A DNA stretch of 64,000 nt, from NCBI RefSeq assembly GCF_900101125.1, contig NZ_FNFL01000002.1:186001-250000 (forward strand). The letters run 5' to 3'. Shown here piece after piece: positions 24,676-34,068 of this stretch. Source of the stretch: Sediminibacillus albus. GTDB lineage: Bacteria > Bacillota > Bacilli > Bacillales > Amphibacillaceae. Below the pieces are notes generated by a model that ran no database searches, had not been told where the DNA came from, and saw nothing but the letters and a program-made list of their open reading frames with translations. Positions within the stretch are counted from its first letter, which is position 1. Each line of letters starts with the position of its first letter. The position numbers were made by a program, and so were the translations under genes.

Positions 24676-25587
24676 ATGGAGCTATCAAGTTTAATGACAG
24701 AACAACGAAACATTAACAGCATGAACCTTGATGAAATGTCTACGGGGGAAATTTTACGAACGATCAATAATGAAGATAAAAAGGTGGCGCTTGCCGTTGA
24801 AGCAGCCCTCGCTGATATTGAAATAGCCATTGAACATGTTTATGAGGCATTTGTGAAAGGCGGGCGCCTTTTTTACTGTGGTGCAGGAACTAGCGGGCGT
24901 TTAGGATTCATTGACGCTTCTGAATGCCCGCCAACGTTCATGACCCCTCCGGATATGGTCCAGACGGTGATGGCTGGGGGAGATAAAGCGGTCAGCCGGG
25001 CGGTGGAAAACTCCGAAGATGACGAGCAGCAGGGTGCAGAAGATTTACGAAGCCGAAATATTACGGAAAACGATGTCGTCATAGGCATCACTGCCAGTGG
25101 ACGGACGCCATATCCGATTGGAGCTTTGAAATATGCCCGCCAAATCGGGGCATTTACAGTAGCTTTATCCTGTAATGAACATGCAGTCATTAGTCAATAT
25201 GCTGACTGTCAAATCGAGGCTGTTGTCGGTCCAGAGGTCCTGACAGGATCGACCAGACTGAAAGCAGGGACGGCCCATAAAATGATCCTGAACATGATTA
25301 GCACGACTGCAATGATTAAGCTCGGCAAAGTTCAGGAAAATCTCATGGTGGATGTCCATGCCAGCAATTATAAGTTAATGGATCGGGCCAGGCGGATTAT
25401 TATGGAAATAACCAATGTTTCCTATGAGCAGGCGGACCAAATGCTTGAGGCTGCGAATAAAGAAGTCAAGCCGGCCATTGTCATGATTGAAGCTGGCGTG
25501 TCATTAGCTGAAGCTAAGGCAGCGATTCAAGAGAGCAAGGGGTATGTCAGAAAAGCAATCGACTACGCCCAAAAGCAATATAAGTGA
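24676..25587 (+). CDS. murQ: N-acetylmuramic acid 6-phosphate etherase
   Basis: 303 residues, full length for MurQ. It cleaves the lactyl ether of MurNAc-6-phosphate to GlcNAc-6-phosphate and D-lactate. The typical N-terminus (LMTEQRNINSMNLDEMS), the SIS phosphosugar loop GAGTSGRLGFIDASECPPT with the catalytic Glu, and ITASGRTPYPIGAL, GSTRLKAGTAHKM and NLMVDVHASN are all present. It lies 12 bases after the kinase. Cytoplasmic enzyme of cell-wall sugar recycling. Confidence 0.95.
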   Translation: MELSSLMTEQRNINSMNLDEMSTGEILRTINNEDKKVALAVEAALADIEIAIEHVYEAFVKGGRLFYCGAGTSGRLGFIDASECPPTFMTPPDMVQTVMAGGDKAVSRAVENSEDDEQQGAEDLRSRNITENDVVIGITASGRTPYPIGALKYARQIGAFTVALSCNEHAVISQYADCQIEAVVGPEVLTGSTRLKAGTAHKMILNMISTTAMIKLGKVQENLMVDVHASNYKLMDRARRIIMEITNVSYEQADQMLEAANKEVKPAIVMIEAGVSLAEAKAAIQESKGYVRKAIDYAQKQYK

Positions 25588-25666
25588 TGGTTTGGAACAG
25601 CATGAGCGGAAGCAAGCTCTGTTCATGCGTTTCACATAAATTAATGATACAAAGGGGGCAATTAGT

Positions 25667-27049
25667 TTGGAAAAGTTGATGAAAGGTCCTATTTGGTTTT
25701 TGTCGGCAGCTATTCTGATATTAGGATTGATGCTGGCAGGTTGTGCACCAGGAGCCAGCAGCGGTGATGATGCTGAAGAAGAACCGTCAGAAGGTACAAG
25801 TGAAGAAGGTTCATCAGGCAGTGATGAAAGCAGTGGAGAAGGGGAGATATCCGGTGAGCTTGAAATTCAGTACTTTGTAGGTGGCTACGGAGATTCCTGG
25901 TGGAAAGAAGTTATCGGTGATTTCAAAGAAGAGTATCCTGACGTAACTGTTACGGAACATGCTGGTCCTAACATAAATGAAGAAATGAGATCGCGCTGGG
26001 TATCAGATGATCCGCCTGATGTTGTTTATATCGACGGTGCTGGTTCCAGTGAAACTCAGATGGTAGAAGACGGCCAGCTGATGAATCTGACAGACTGGGT
26101 TAAGGATGTAGAGGTCGATGGTTCTCCGCTGTTGGACAATTTCATTGTGGAACCAGCCACATATGATGGGGACATTTACAGCCTGCCGCTTGTATTCGAT
26201 ACATGGGGCACCTGGTACGACAGAGCTTGGTTTGAAGAAGAAGGCTTTGAAGTACCGGAGAATTTTGAAAGCTTCATGAGTTCTATGGATCAAATTAGCG
26301 AACAAGCAGATATTGCACCATTTGTTACTACTGGTCAGCACCCGTATTACTTCTTGAGAGGTGTTCTATACCCGGCATTTTCAGCTGCAGGAGGCGAAGA
26401 GCTTCTGGCAAGCGTAATTGATGGGGAAGAAGGCGCATGGACAAGCGAGCCTGTACTTGAAGTAATGAAAAAGGTAGAAGAAATGCAGAAGGCAGGGCAT
26501 ATTGATCCAGGCTTTGGAGCGTTGAATCATACCCAGTCTCAAATGAACTTCCTGCTTCATGAGAATGCCTTTATTCCGGTCGGTTTCTGGCTGCCGAATG
26601 AAATGGCAAATGATGTACCGGAAGGTTTTGAATTTGGATTTATTCCATCTCCTATGCAGGATGCAGGCGACCCATTTGCAATTGTTCCGGATTTGCGTCC
26701 GTTGGCTATAGCTGAACAAGCAGAAAATCCGGAAGCAGCCAAAGCATTTGTTGAATTTGTTTTTAATAGAGAGTATGCGACATTATTCTCTGAACATACA
26801 GGAGCAATGATGAACATTACAGAGGTTGATTTATCTAGTAATGAAAATGTCCCGCCGTATTTAAACGAGGCAAACAAAATGATAAACGATCCAGAACAAG
26901 TACAAATCTACAACAAGCCGCATCCAATGAGCTCTGATTTGGAAACGCCGATCGGCAACTCATTGACCTCATTGATGCTTGGCAATATAACAGCAGAAGA
27001 ATTTGTGGAAGAAGCAGAAGCTGCGGCTGCAGAATACCGCGGTGAATAA
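25667..27049 (+). CDS. Sugar ABC transporter substrate-binding lipoprotein
   Basis: A 460-residue extracellular solute-binding protein. Signal peptide with lipobox LMLAGC (Cys near residue 27), then a Gly/Ser/Glu-rich linker to about residue 65 and a family 1 binding fold (IQYFVGGYGDSWWKE onward). Start is TTG, 8 bases after AAAGGGGG. It captures the sugar for the two permeases downstream; with MurK and MurQ in the operon, MurNAc or a muropeptide sugar is the likely ligand. No cognate ATPase is in the window, so a shared MsmX-type ATPase elsewhere is expected. Confidence 0.88.
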   Translation: MEKLMKGPIWFLSAAILILGLMLAGCAPGASSGDDAEEEPSEGTSEEGSSGSDESSGEGEISGELEIQYFVGGYGDSWWKEVIGDFKEEYPDVTVTEHAGPNINEEMRSRWVSDDPPDVVYIDGAGSSETQMVEDGQLMNLTDWVKDVEVDGSPLLDNFIVEPATYDGDIYSLPLVFDTWGTWYDRAWFEEEGFEVPENFESFMSSMDQISEQADIAPFVTTGQHPYYFLRGVLYPAFSAAGGEELLASVIDGEEGAWTSEPVLEVMKKVEEMQKAGHIDPGFGALNHTQSQMNFLLHENAFIPVGFWLPNEMANDVPEGFEFGFIPSPMQDAGDPFAIVPDLRPLAIAEQAENPEAAKAFVEFVFNREYATLFSEHTGAMMNITEVDLSSNENVPPYLNEANKMINDPEQVQIYNKPHPMSSDLETPIGNSLTSLMLGNITAEEFVEEAEAAAAEYRGE

Positions 27050-27071
27050 TTTATAGAGTTGCATTTAATGG

Positions 27072-27110
27072 TTGGAATGTAAAGGCAAAGTTGACGTCTT
27101 TGCATTCCAA
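27072..27110 (+). terminator. Intercistronic hairpin after the binding-protein gene
   Basis: TTGGAATG and CAAAG pair with CTTTG and CATTCCAA around a 7-base loop, followed by a short T-rich stretch. Such hairpins usually lower permease expression relative to the binding protein, or protect the upstream mRNA. Confidence 0.6.
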
Positions 27111-27298
27111 TTTCATTTATAAAGTGTGTCGGTCTCTAAAAGAATGATTTGCAAAAATTAAGGTATTCGTTATATAACGAGCGAGTGCCAATCATGGGGA
27201 CAATTTCCCGCCGAATAGCGTGCACTACTATTATCTGGATTGAGGGCAATGATTGTGCGTCCAAAAAAATAAAGAATTACGAAAGAAAGGGTGGTTAC

Positions 27299-28192
27299 AT
27301 GGTACAGTCCAAAAAACAGAAGTATTTATTTCTGGCTTTTTGCCTTGTTCCGACTTTGGCGATATTTTCTGTTTTTACGTTATATCCATTATTTAATGGG
27401 TTATATTATTCCCTATTTTCCTGGTCTGGCTCCTCATCAGCTGCGGAATTCATCGGGCTGAGCAATTATACGAAATTGTTCAATGACGAGATTATCCCAA
27501 AAACGATTTATCATGATTATTTTCTTGTTGTAGCCAAAGTTATTGGCATCATGATTTTAGCGACCTTTTTCGCGGTTGCTTTAACCCAGCTTCGTATTAA
27601 AGAAGCACCGTTTTACCGGATTGTGTTCTTCTTTCCGAACATCATGTCTGTGGTGGTTATCGGGATTCTGTGGATGTTTATTTACAATCCGAGCTTAGGG
27701 CTGATTAACTCAGGCTTGGAATTCCTTGGCTTAGATAGCTGGACGAGGCCTTGGCTTGGGAACGAAAATTGGGCCCTTCCAAGTTTAGTATTGCCCTCGG
27801 TGTGGGCTGGAATTGGTTTGTTTATGCTGATGCTTATGGGCGGGATATCCAATGTATCCAAAAGCTACTATGAAGCAGCAGAAATAGATGGAGCCAATGA
27901 ATGGCAGCAATTTTGGAAGGTGACACTGCCGCTGATATGGCCGCAAATAAAAATATCGATCCTCTACATAGTCATCACTACCTTAAACGGGTCTTTCATC
28001 ATCGTGCAAGTAATGACCGGGGGCGGCCCTAATAACTCGACCCATGTAATGGGTTCCTACCTCTACCAGCAGGCTTTTCAGCAATATAACTTTGGGTATG
28101 GTGCCACTATTGGGGTCATGATTTTAATTCTTTCCTTGATTACCGTCCTGATTATGCAATTCTTTATGAGAAGAGAAAAAGTCGAGTATTAA
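27299..28192 (+). CDS. Sugar ABC transporter permease, MalF type
   Basis: About 297 residues with six hydrophobic helices. The EAA loop reads YEAAEIDGANEWQQFWKVTLPL. I start at the ATG at 27299 (MVQSKKQ), behind GAAAGAAAGGGTGG; the frame is open for 50 more codons upstream but that part is not membrane-like and lacks a ribosome site. It works with the next permease and the lipoprotein upstream. Confidence 0.9.
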   Translation: MVQSKKQKYLFLAFCLVPTLAIFSVFTLYPLFNGLYYSLFSWSGSSSAAEFIGLSNYTKLFNDEIIPKTIYHDYFLVVAKVIGIMILATFFAVALTQLRIKEAPFYRIVFFFPNIMSVVVIGILWMFIYNPSLGLINSGLEFLGLDSWTRPWLGNENWALPSLVLPSVWAGIGLFMLMLMGGISNVSKSYYEAAEIDGANEWQQFWKVTLPLIWPQIKISILYIVITTLNGSFIIVQVMTGGGPNNSTHVMGSYLYQQAFQQYNFGYGATIGVMILILSLITVLIMQFFMRREKVEY

Positions 28193-28249
28193 GGGTGCAT
28201 ACAGGCAAAGGGAACCTGTTCGTTAATTACAAGTAAAGGAGAGAGTCCA

Positions 28250-29089
28250 GTGAAACGAAAAGGCAGCTTTTTATCTAGAATAGGCATTAGAATTCCACTT
28301 ATCCTATGGACGCTTGCCGTATTATATCCGATTTTTTGGATGTTCATAGGCTCGTTTAAATCAAATGCTGAAATATACGCTAATCCCTGGGGACTTCCAC
28401 GCATATTTAATTTCCAAAACTTTTCCCAGGCATGGACTGAATATAATATTGATACAAGTGTGTTTAATAGTTTAATAGTTACCGTGTTAGGTGCTGTTCT
28501 GACACTGGTACTGGCTGTTCCAACATCTTATGCTTTAGAAAGAATGTTTTTTCGCGGAAACAGGTTTTTGTTTACTTTATATGTATCTGCTATGATGATT
28601 CCGACGGTATTAGGCTGGATTCCGTTGTTCTTTCTGTTAATGCAGCTTAATTTGCTTGATAATATATTCGGTTTGGCGATTGTCTACGCAGTCAGCCAGC
28701 TGCCATTCAGCATTTTCGTGTTATCCAGCTTTATGGGAACCATCCCGCGGGCATTAGAAGAATCTGCAGCAATCGACGGGCTGTCCCCTTATGGTGTATT
28801 ATGGAAGATCATTACTCCATTATCTATGACTGGAATCATCACAGTGACCATCATGAATGCCATCCAGTTTTGGAATGAATATTTCATGGCGTTGATCTTT
28901 TTACAGAGCGAGGAAAACTATACACTCGCTTTAGCAATCGACTACATCAGTAATGAAGCAGAATACACGAATGCGTGGGGGACTTTGTTTGCAAGTCTCA
29001 CAATCGCTATTATTCCGGTAATTATCCTGTATGCAATCTTCCAAAGACGGATTGCTAAAGGCATGACAGAAGGGGCAATTAAAGGGTAA
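28250..29089 (+). CDS. Sugar ABC transporter permease, MalG type
   Basis: 279 residues with six hydrophobic helices and the EAA loop EESAAIDGLSPYGVLWKIITPL. The start is GTG behind AAAGGAGAG. Its C-terminus IAKGMTEGAIKG is typical for this permease class. Second membrane subunit of the MurNAc-operon importer. Confidence 0.9.
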   Translation: MKRKGSFLSRIGIRIPLILWTLAVLYPIFWMFIGSFKSNAEIYANPWGLPRIFNFQNFSQAWTEYNIDTSVFNSLIVTVLGAVLTLVLAVPTSYALERMFFRGNRFLFTLYVSAMMIPTVLGWIPLFFLLMQLNLLDNIFGLAIVYAVSQLPFSIFVLSSFMGTIPRALEESAAIDGLSPYGVLWKIITPLSMTGIITVTIMNAIQFWNEYFMALIFLQSEENYTLALAIDYISNEAEYTNAWGTLFASLTIAIIPVIILYAIFQRRIAKGMTEGAIKG

Positions 29090-29121
29090 GTCAATTTTCA
29101 GGTTTATTAAAAAGGATGAGA

Positions 29122-30009
29122 ATGTTGAGAGAAAAACATACAATGAAAACCTCTCTTTCCGGCGGGCTTGCTATGTTAAATGAAGTCAGTCACAGACTTC
29201 CGCCCTCTGAAAGGAAAATAGCGAACTTTATTTTAGAACAACCCCATGAAGCAATTCATTGTACAGCGGCGGAATTGGGAGAACTTAGCTCTACCAGCAG
29301 CGCAGCGGTTATCCGTTTATGCAAATCGTTAGGCTTAAAAGGTTTTCAGGAACTGAAGCTGCGAATTACAGGGGATTTGCAAAAATCTCCTGATATTCAA
29401 TACAGGGATATTCAACCTGGGGAAACTCCCGAGTCTATTGTAGATAAAGTAACGAATAATAGTTTGCAAGCTATCAAGGAAACGACGGAGTTTGTTAATT
29501 ACGAAACGCTGGAAAAAGCCGTAACAGCCTTAAAGAATGCGGAGAAAATCCACTTGTTTGGAGTTGGTGCTTCCGGCATCATTGCCCAGGACGCCCAGCA
29601 GAAGTTTCACAGAATGAACAAAGCTACATCAGCTTTTACTGATATTCATAATGCTGCAATGTATATTGCCAACGTAAACAAGCATGATGTGGTATTTGGC
29701 ATTTCTTTTTCCGGTGAAACGTCGGAAACAGCGAAAATAATGGAGCTTGCCAGGCAGAAAGGGGCAGTGACAATTAGCTTAACCCGTTATGGTTCCTCCC
29801 CGGTAGCAGAAAAATCAGATATTAACTTATATATATCAGCTTCCAGGGAAGTGCCTGCTCCGTTTCGCAGCGGAGCCACCTCCTCACGACTTGCTCAGCT
29901 TCATATGATTGATATCCTGTTCGTTAGCGTTGTTACCGATCAGTATGACAAGGCAGCCGATTATTTCAAAGAAATCAGTACAGCTATGGATTTCCTGAAG
30001 CAGCGTTGA
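29122..30009 (+). CDS. murR: RpiR-family regulator, MurR-like
   Basis: About 295 residues. An N-terminal HTH_6 domain (RLPPSERKIANFIL to FQELKLRI) is followed by a SIS sugar-phosphate sensor domain (HLFGVGASGIIAQDAQQKF, GISFSGETSETA). RpiR-type MurR proteins repress mur genes and are released by MurNAc-6-phosphate. The ATG at 29122 has AAAAAGG at good spacing; the ATG at 29116 is too close to it. Last gene of the operon, ended by the hairpin of the right repeat arm. Confidence 0.85.
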   Translation: MLREKHTMKTSLSGGLAMLNEVSHRLPPSERKIANFILEQPHEAIHCTAAELGELSSTSSAAVIRLCKSLGLKGFQELKLRITGDLQKSPDIQYRDIQPGETPESIVDKVTNNSLQAIKETTEFVNYETLEKAVTALKNAEKIHLFGVGASGIIAQDAQQKFHRMNKATSAFTDIHNAAMYIANVNKHDVVFGISFSGETSETAKIMELARQKGAVTISLTRYGSSPVAEKSDINLYISASREVPAPFRSGATSSRLAQLHMIDILFVSVVTDQYDKAADYFKEISTAMDFLKQR

Positions 30010-30049
30010 TCGACTATTAGCCAAAGAGGTTGGGACAAACTTATATAGT

Positions 30050-30439
30050 GGCCAAAGCAAAAATCGAACGATGATTCGAAATCTCTAACATTCGAACTCG
30101 TTCGATTTTTCTTTTCTATTGTTTCATATAACCCGCTGCTTAAACTTGCGCCGACTACTGGCGGGCACGGCCTCAGCCTCCTTGAAAATAAAGGAGCCAT
30201 TTTCTGTCTGCGCTGGGCTGTTCTTACTACCTTGCATGACGACCGCTGCGGAAATACACTACGCTTTCCGCGGGCGGCTGGTGAGCCTCCTCGAGCTTGC
30301 GCTCTGCGGGGTCTCACCGAGGCCTTTCCTCCCGCAGGAGTCTCCGTGGATTTCCTCCGCTGAAAGTCATTGTACTTTTTTCAGCAGTACACAAATGCTT
30401 ATAATTTACTTAAAATCGCGGTGTATTAGCGCTTATACG
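30050..30439 (-). repeat. Right arm of the ~0.4 kb inverted repeat
   Basis: Reverse-oriented copy of 23112-23528. The inner end (30061-30113) forms an imperfect TCGAACGA/TCGTTCGA hairpin followed by T residues and can terminate the murR transcript. Frames seen in it on either strand are not genes. About 6.5 kb of MurNAc genes lie between the arms. Confidence 0.85.
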
Positions 30440-30665
30440 ATAAAAACCACCTACTGTTACAGCGCAGTTTATCCATTACGTAATCAGTCGAATGCTTGTA
30501 GACGGCAAATTTAAAAATTCAAGTTCTGTGGTTGTTCGGTTTTTGCCCCTGAATTTATGTTATGGTCCAACAATTTTTTCATATATTGCCACGGTATTCC
30601 TTGGAGCTGGAATGAACGTGCTTTGGTCAAAAAGCAAGAGAAAAAGTATAGAAAGGGATGTTGAG

Positions 30666-31631
30666 ATGAAGATAGGGTTGATTGGAACAGGAGGATTCAG
30701 CCGGATGCATGCTGGGCTGCTCAAACAGATAGAGGGAGTCCAAATAGCCTCTATTTGCGGCAGTTCATCTGCGAAAGCAGAAAATATGGCCGCTGGCTGC
30801 AAAGGAGCAGCAGCGTTCGGAAATGTCAAAAAAATGCTGGAAGCAGTAAAGCTGGATGCTGTTTATATTTGTGTCCCTCCGATGGCTCATGGAGATATAG
30901 AAAAGGAATTAATTCAATGGGATATTCCTTTTTTTGTTGAGAAACCGCTTGGTAACGATTATGAACTTCCGCGACAATTAGCGGCTATGATTGAGGAGAA
31001 ATCGTTAATAACCTCGGTAGGCTATCAATTTCGTTACATGCAATCTGTTTACCAGCTAAAAAAATTACTTAAAGACCATAAAGTAGGTTTAGTGACAGGC
31101 AATTGGGGAGGAAGCATGCCTCAAGTTCACTGGTGGAGGGATCAAACCCAATCGGGCGGACAGTTTATCGAGCAGACGACCCACCTTGTCGATTTACTCC
31201 GTTACTTGCTTGGTGAAATAAGAGAGGTCCACGCTGTTTACGGGGAGCAGATCATCAAGGAAAAATATGAAGGTGTGACAGTTGCTGACATCGGCACAGT
31301 AAGCATGAAAATGGAAAATGGGATTGTCGCCAACTTAACGAATACATGTATCCTCCCCGAGGGAGTCGGGAACATCGAATTGGTATTTTATACAGACCAG
31401 GGGATCATTAAATGGTCACCCAAACAACTGAAAATCATAACGGCTGGCGAGGAGAAAACGCACTACTACGATGACAGTGGTTATTTAGAACAAAGTAAGA
31501 CATTTTTACAGGCCGTGCAAACTGGGAACAGAGCAGGAATATTGGCTGGATATGCTGATGCAGCGAAAACCCAAAAAGCTACTTGTGCCGCATTGGAATC
31601 TTCGCGAAACGGACTGTCTGTTGTTCTCTGA
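30666..31631 (+). CDS. Gfo/Idh/MocA family oxidoreductase
   Basis: 321 residues from the ATG at 30666 (MKIGLIGTGGFSRMH, with the NAD-binding GxGGxxR-like loop); a longer frame upstream is not protein-like. The catalytic-region EKPLG motif (FFVEKPLGNDY, lysine about residue 92) is present, followed by the typical C-terminal dimer domain (MPQVHWWRDQTQSGGQFIEQTTHLVDLLRYLLG). Members oxidise or reduce sugar hydroxyls with NAD(P). It stands alone between the repeat arm and the next ABC operon. Substrate unknown. Confidence 0.85.
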   Translation: MKIGLIGTGGFSRMHAGLLKQIEGVQIASICGSSSAKAENMAAGCKGAAAFGNVKKMLEAVKLDAVYICVPPMAHGDIEKELIQWDIPFFVEKPLGNDYELPRQLAAMIEEKSLITSVGYQFRYMQSVYQLKKLLKDHKVGLVTGNWGGSMPQVHWWRDQTQSGGQFIEQTTHLVDLLRYLLGEIREVHAVYGEQIIKEKYEGVTVADIGTVSMKMENGIVANLTNTCILPEGVGNIELVFYTDQGIIKWSPKQLKIITAGEEKTHYYDDSGYLEQSKTFLQAVQTGNRAGILAGYADAAKTQKATCAALESSRNGLSVVL

Positions 31632-31745
31632 CGGCGTCAGATAGGACAAGCCGGGTTCACCAGTGTAATGTTTCTCCTCTTATATTTGAACAATCACACC
31701 TGTTTTTTATATATTCTAAATAGTATGACATTTGTTATGCTTATT

Positions 31746-31760
31746 ATGAAATCGCTTACA
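31746..31760 (+). promoter_or_regulatory. cre box upstream of the GH42 operon
   Basis: ATGAAATCGCTTACA matches the CcpA cre consensus at all fixed positions, 38 bases before the binding-protein start. Confidence 0.6.
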
Positions 31761-31797
31761 AACTACGCTATAAGGCGGATGAGGGGGACGTTAAGTA

Positions 31798-33087
31798 ATG
31801 AAGAAATCGGTGCTTATGCTTTTGGGGATGCTAATGGTTTTATGGCTTGCAGCGTGCAGTAACAGCGAGGAGACTTCCGGAGAGACAGGAGAGAGTTCAG
31901 GTGATGGCGAAATCACACTGCGAATGGCATGGTGGGGGGACCAGCCTCGGAATGATTATACTACTAAAGTTATTGAAATGTATGAAGAACAAAACCCCAA
32001 CGTGAAGATTGAAGCTGAATATGCCAACTGGGATGACTATTGGCAAAAGTTATCGCCGCAAGCAGCCGCTAACGAGTTACCGGATATAATCCAAATGGAT
32101 GTTTCATACTTAGCGCAATATGCACAAAGTAATCAATTAGCCGACTTGGAACCATTTCTCGGTGAACAAATCGATGTCAGCAACATGACGGAGGATTATG
32201 TTGACGGAGGCAAAATTGAGGACGGTATATATGGGATGAACTTAGGGGTAAACGCAGTAGGGTTCCACTACAACCCAGCACTGCTCGAGGAAATTGGCGC
32301 TGATAGTTCTGCATTGGAAGCTTGGACATGGGATGATTACAAATCCCTCGCTGATCAGGCGGCGGAAAAAGGAATCTATTTTGATACTGCCATGAAGGCG
32401 GATGTATTCTTTAACTATTATCTTCGAACACAGGGAAAACGTTTATACGCTGAGGATGGCAGCGGGCTTGGGTACGAGGATGACCAGTTGTTTATCGATT
32501 TCTTCTCCATGATGGCTGAACAAGTTGAAAAAGGAGCAACACCAACGCCGGATGTGATATCCCAGGTTACAGGTATTGAGGATGATCCAGTAGTAAAAGG
32601 GGAGGCTGTCGGGATTTGGCAATGGTCCAATCAATTCGTTGGTTTACAGCAGGTGGCAGACGCACCATTGGAAATATCTCCTATGCCGGGACCGAATGCG
32701 TCAGACGGATTGTATTTGAAACCGAGCATGTTTTTCTCAATTGCCAAAAATTCTGAGCATAAACAAGCTGCAGCTGAATTTCTCGATTTCTTTGTGAACA
32801 ACGTTGAAGCCAACAAATTAATCCTAGGCGACCGCGGCGTTCCAGGCTCATCAGAAGTTAAAGATGCTTTAAAGTCTGAAATTTCGGAAGCTCAGCAGCA
32901 AGTATTCGAATACATTGAGTGGGCGGAGCAGAACAGTTCACCAATGGGAGCACCTGACCCGGCAGGAGCAGGAGAAGTTATTGAATTGCTTGATACCCTG
33001 GCTGAACAAATCAGTTATGGCCAGGTCACTCCTGAAGATGCTGCCTCAAACTTCAGAAACCAGGCAGAAAGCATGCTAGCCCAATAA
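31798..33087 (+). CDS. Sugar ABC transporter substrate-binding lipoprotein
   Basis: 429 residues, family 1 solute-binding protein. Signal peptide with lipobox WLAAC (Cys about residue 20), acidic linker, then the binding fold (LRMAWWGDQPRND). It precedes two permeases, so it is the receptor of this importer. With GH42 in the operon, galacto-oligosaccharides are a fair guess for the ligand. Confidence 0.9.
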   Translation: MKKSVLMLLGMLMVLWLAACSNSEETSGETGESSGDGEITLRMAWWGDQPRNDYTTKVIEMYEEQNPNVKIEAEYANWDDYWQKLSPQAAANELPDIIQMDVSYLAQYAQSNQLADLEPFLGEQIDVSNMTEDYVDGGKIEDGIYGMNLGVNAVGFHYNPALLEEIGADSSALEAWTWDDYKSLADQAAEKGIYFDTAMKADVFFNYYLRTQGKRLYAEDGSGLGYEDDQLFIDFFSMMAEQVEKGATPTPDVISQVTGIEDDPVVKGEAVGIWQWSNQFVGLQQVADAPLEISPMPGPNASDGLYLKPSMFFSIAKNSEHKQAAAEFLDFFVNNVEANKLILGDRGVPGSSEVKDALKSEISEAQQQVFEYIEWAEQNSSPMGAPDPAGAGEVIELLDTLAEQISYGQVTPEDAASNFRNQAESMLAQ

Positions 33088-33102
33088 AATCATAGGAACA
33101 AA

Positions 33103-33134
33103 GCGGTAGCTGGTCTTTCAAGGTCAGCTATCGC
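33103..33134 (+). terminator. Intercistronic hairpin after the binding-protein gene
   Basis: GCGGTAGCTG pairs with CAGCTATCGC around a short loop, followed by CCTTTATT. As at 27.1 kb, it probably sets the ratio of binding protein to permeases. Confidence 0.6.
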
Positions 33135-33171
33135 CCTTTATTGCCAGACTTTTAGGAAGGGGATTAAGTAA

Positions 33172-34065
33172 ATGAATTCGCGACTGCAAAAAAATATGTG
33201 GGGCTACTTTTTTATCGGTCCGTTTATTATTGGATTTTTGTCGTTTACGATCATTCCGATGGTAGCCTCCCTCTATTTTTCATTTACAAAATATGATTTG
33301 TTTACTGCTCCGCAATGGATCGGGATTGAAAATTACAAAAAAATGTTTTCGGATGATCCGCGTTATTTTCAATCATTGAAAGTGACATTTATTTATGTAT
33401 TAGGAGGAGTCCCTTTACGCTTATCCTTTGCTTTGCTGGTTGCTATGCTCTTGAACGCAGGATCGAGAGCCGTCGGCCTTTACCGGACGATGTACTACTT
33501 ACCTTCCTTAATTGGCGGAAGTGTAGCGGTGGCCATCATGTGGCGCAATATATTCGGAGATGAAGGTATCGTCAACCTTGCTTTACAAGCGTTGGGTTTG
33601 GATGGAATCAGATGGTTTGGCGATCCGGGAGCAGCATTATGGATGCTCATTTTCTTATCGGTATGGCAGTTTGGCTCATCGATGCTGATATTTCTTGCCG
33701 GATTAAAATCGATTCCGCAAAGTTACTATGAGGCTGCAAGTGTTGACGGAGGGAACTACTTTCAAAAATTCGTTAATATTACACTGCCAATGTTAAGTCC
33801 TGTTCTGCTTTTCAACATTATTATGCAAACGATAGCAGCTTTCATGACGTTTGTTCCTGCTTTTATCATTTCCAAAGGTACTGGCGGTCCCCTGGATGGA
33901 ACGCTTTTGTATTCCCTCTATTTATTTAAGCAAGGTTTTGAGTACTTTAATATGGGATACGCATCGGCGATGGCATGGGTTATGCTGTTAATCGTTGCAT
34001 TCTTTACAGGTATAATCTTCTTAACATCAAAATACTGGGTCCATTATGAATCGGAGGGGAGGTAA
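33172..34065 (+). CDS. Sugar ABC transporter permease, MalF type
   Basis: 297 residues with six hydrophobic helices and EAA loop YEAASVDGGNYFQKFVNITLPM. Three bases separate it from the next permease. Membrane subunit of the importer of the GH42 operon. Confidence 0.9.
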   Translation: MNSRLQKNMWGYFFIGPFIIGFLSFTIIPMVASLYFSFTKYDLFTAPQWIGIENYKKMFSDDPRYFQSLKVTFIYVLGGVPLRLSFALLVAMLLNAGSRAVGLYRTMYYLPSLIGGSVAVAIMWRNIFGDEGIVNLALQALGLDGIRWFGDPGAALWMLIFLSVWQFGSSMLIFLAGLKSIPQSYYEAASVDGGNYFQKFVNITLPMLSPVLLFNIIMQTIAAFMTFVPAFIISKGTGGPLDGTLLYSLYLFKQGFEYFNMGYASAMAWVMLLIVAFFTGIIFLTSKYWVHYESEGR

Positions 34066-34068
34066 ACA

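Noticed and set aside
24873-25359. Minus-strand frames within murQ
   Set aside because: murQ is complete and unambiguous; the opposite frames are shadows.
30119-30514. Plus-strand frame of 131 codons
   Set aside because: It runs through the right repeat arm, which is an intergenic element.
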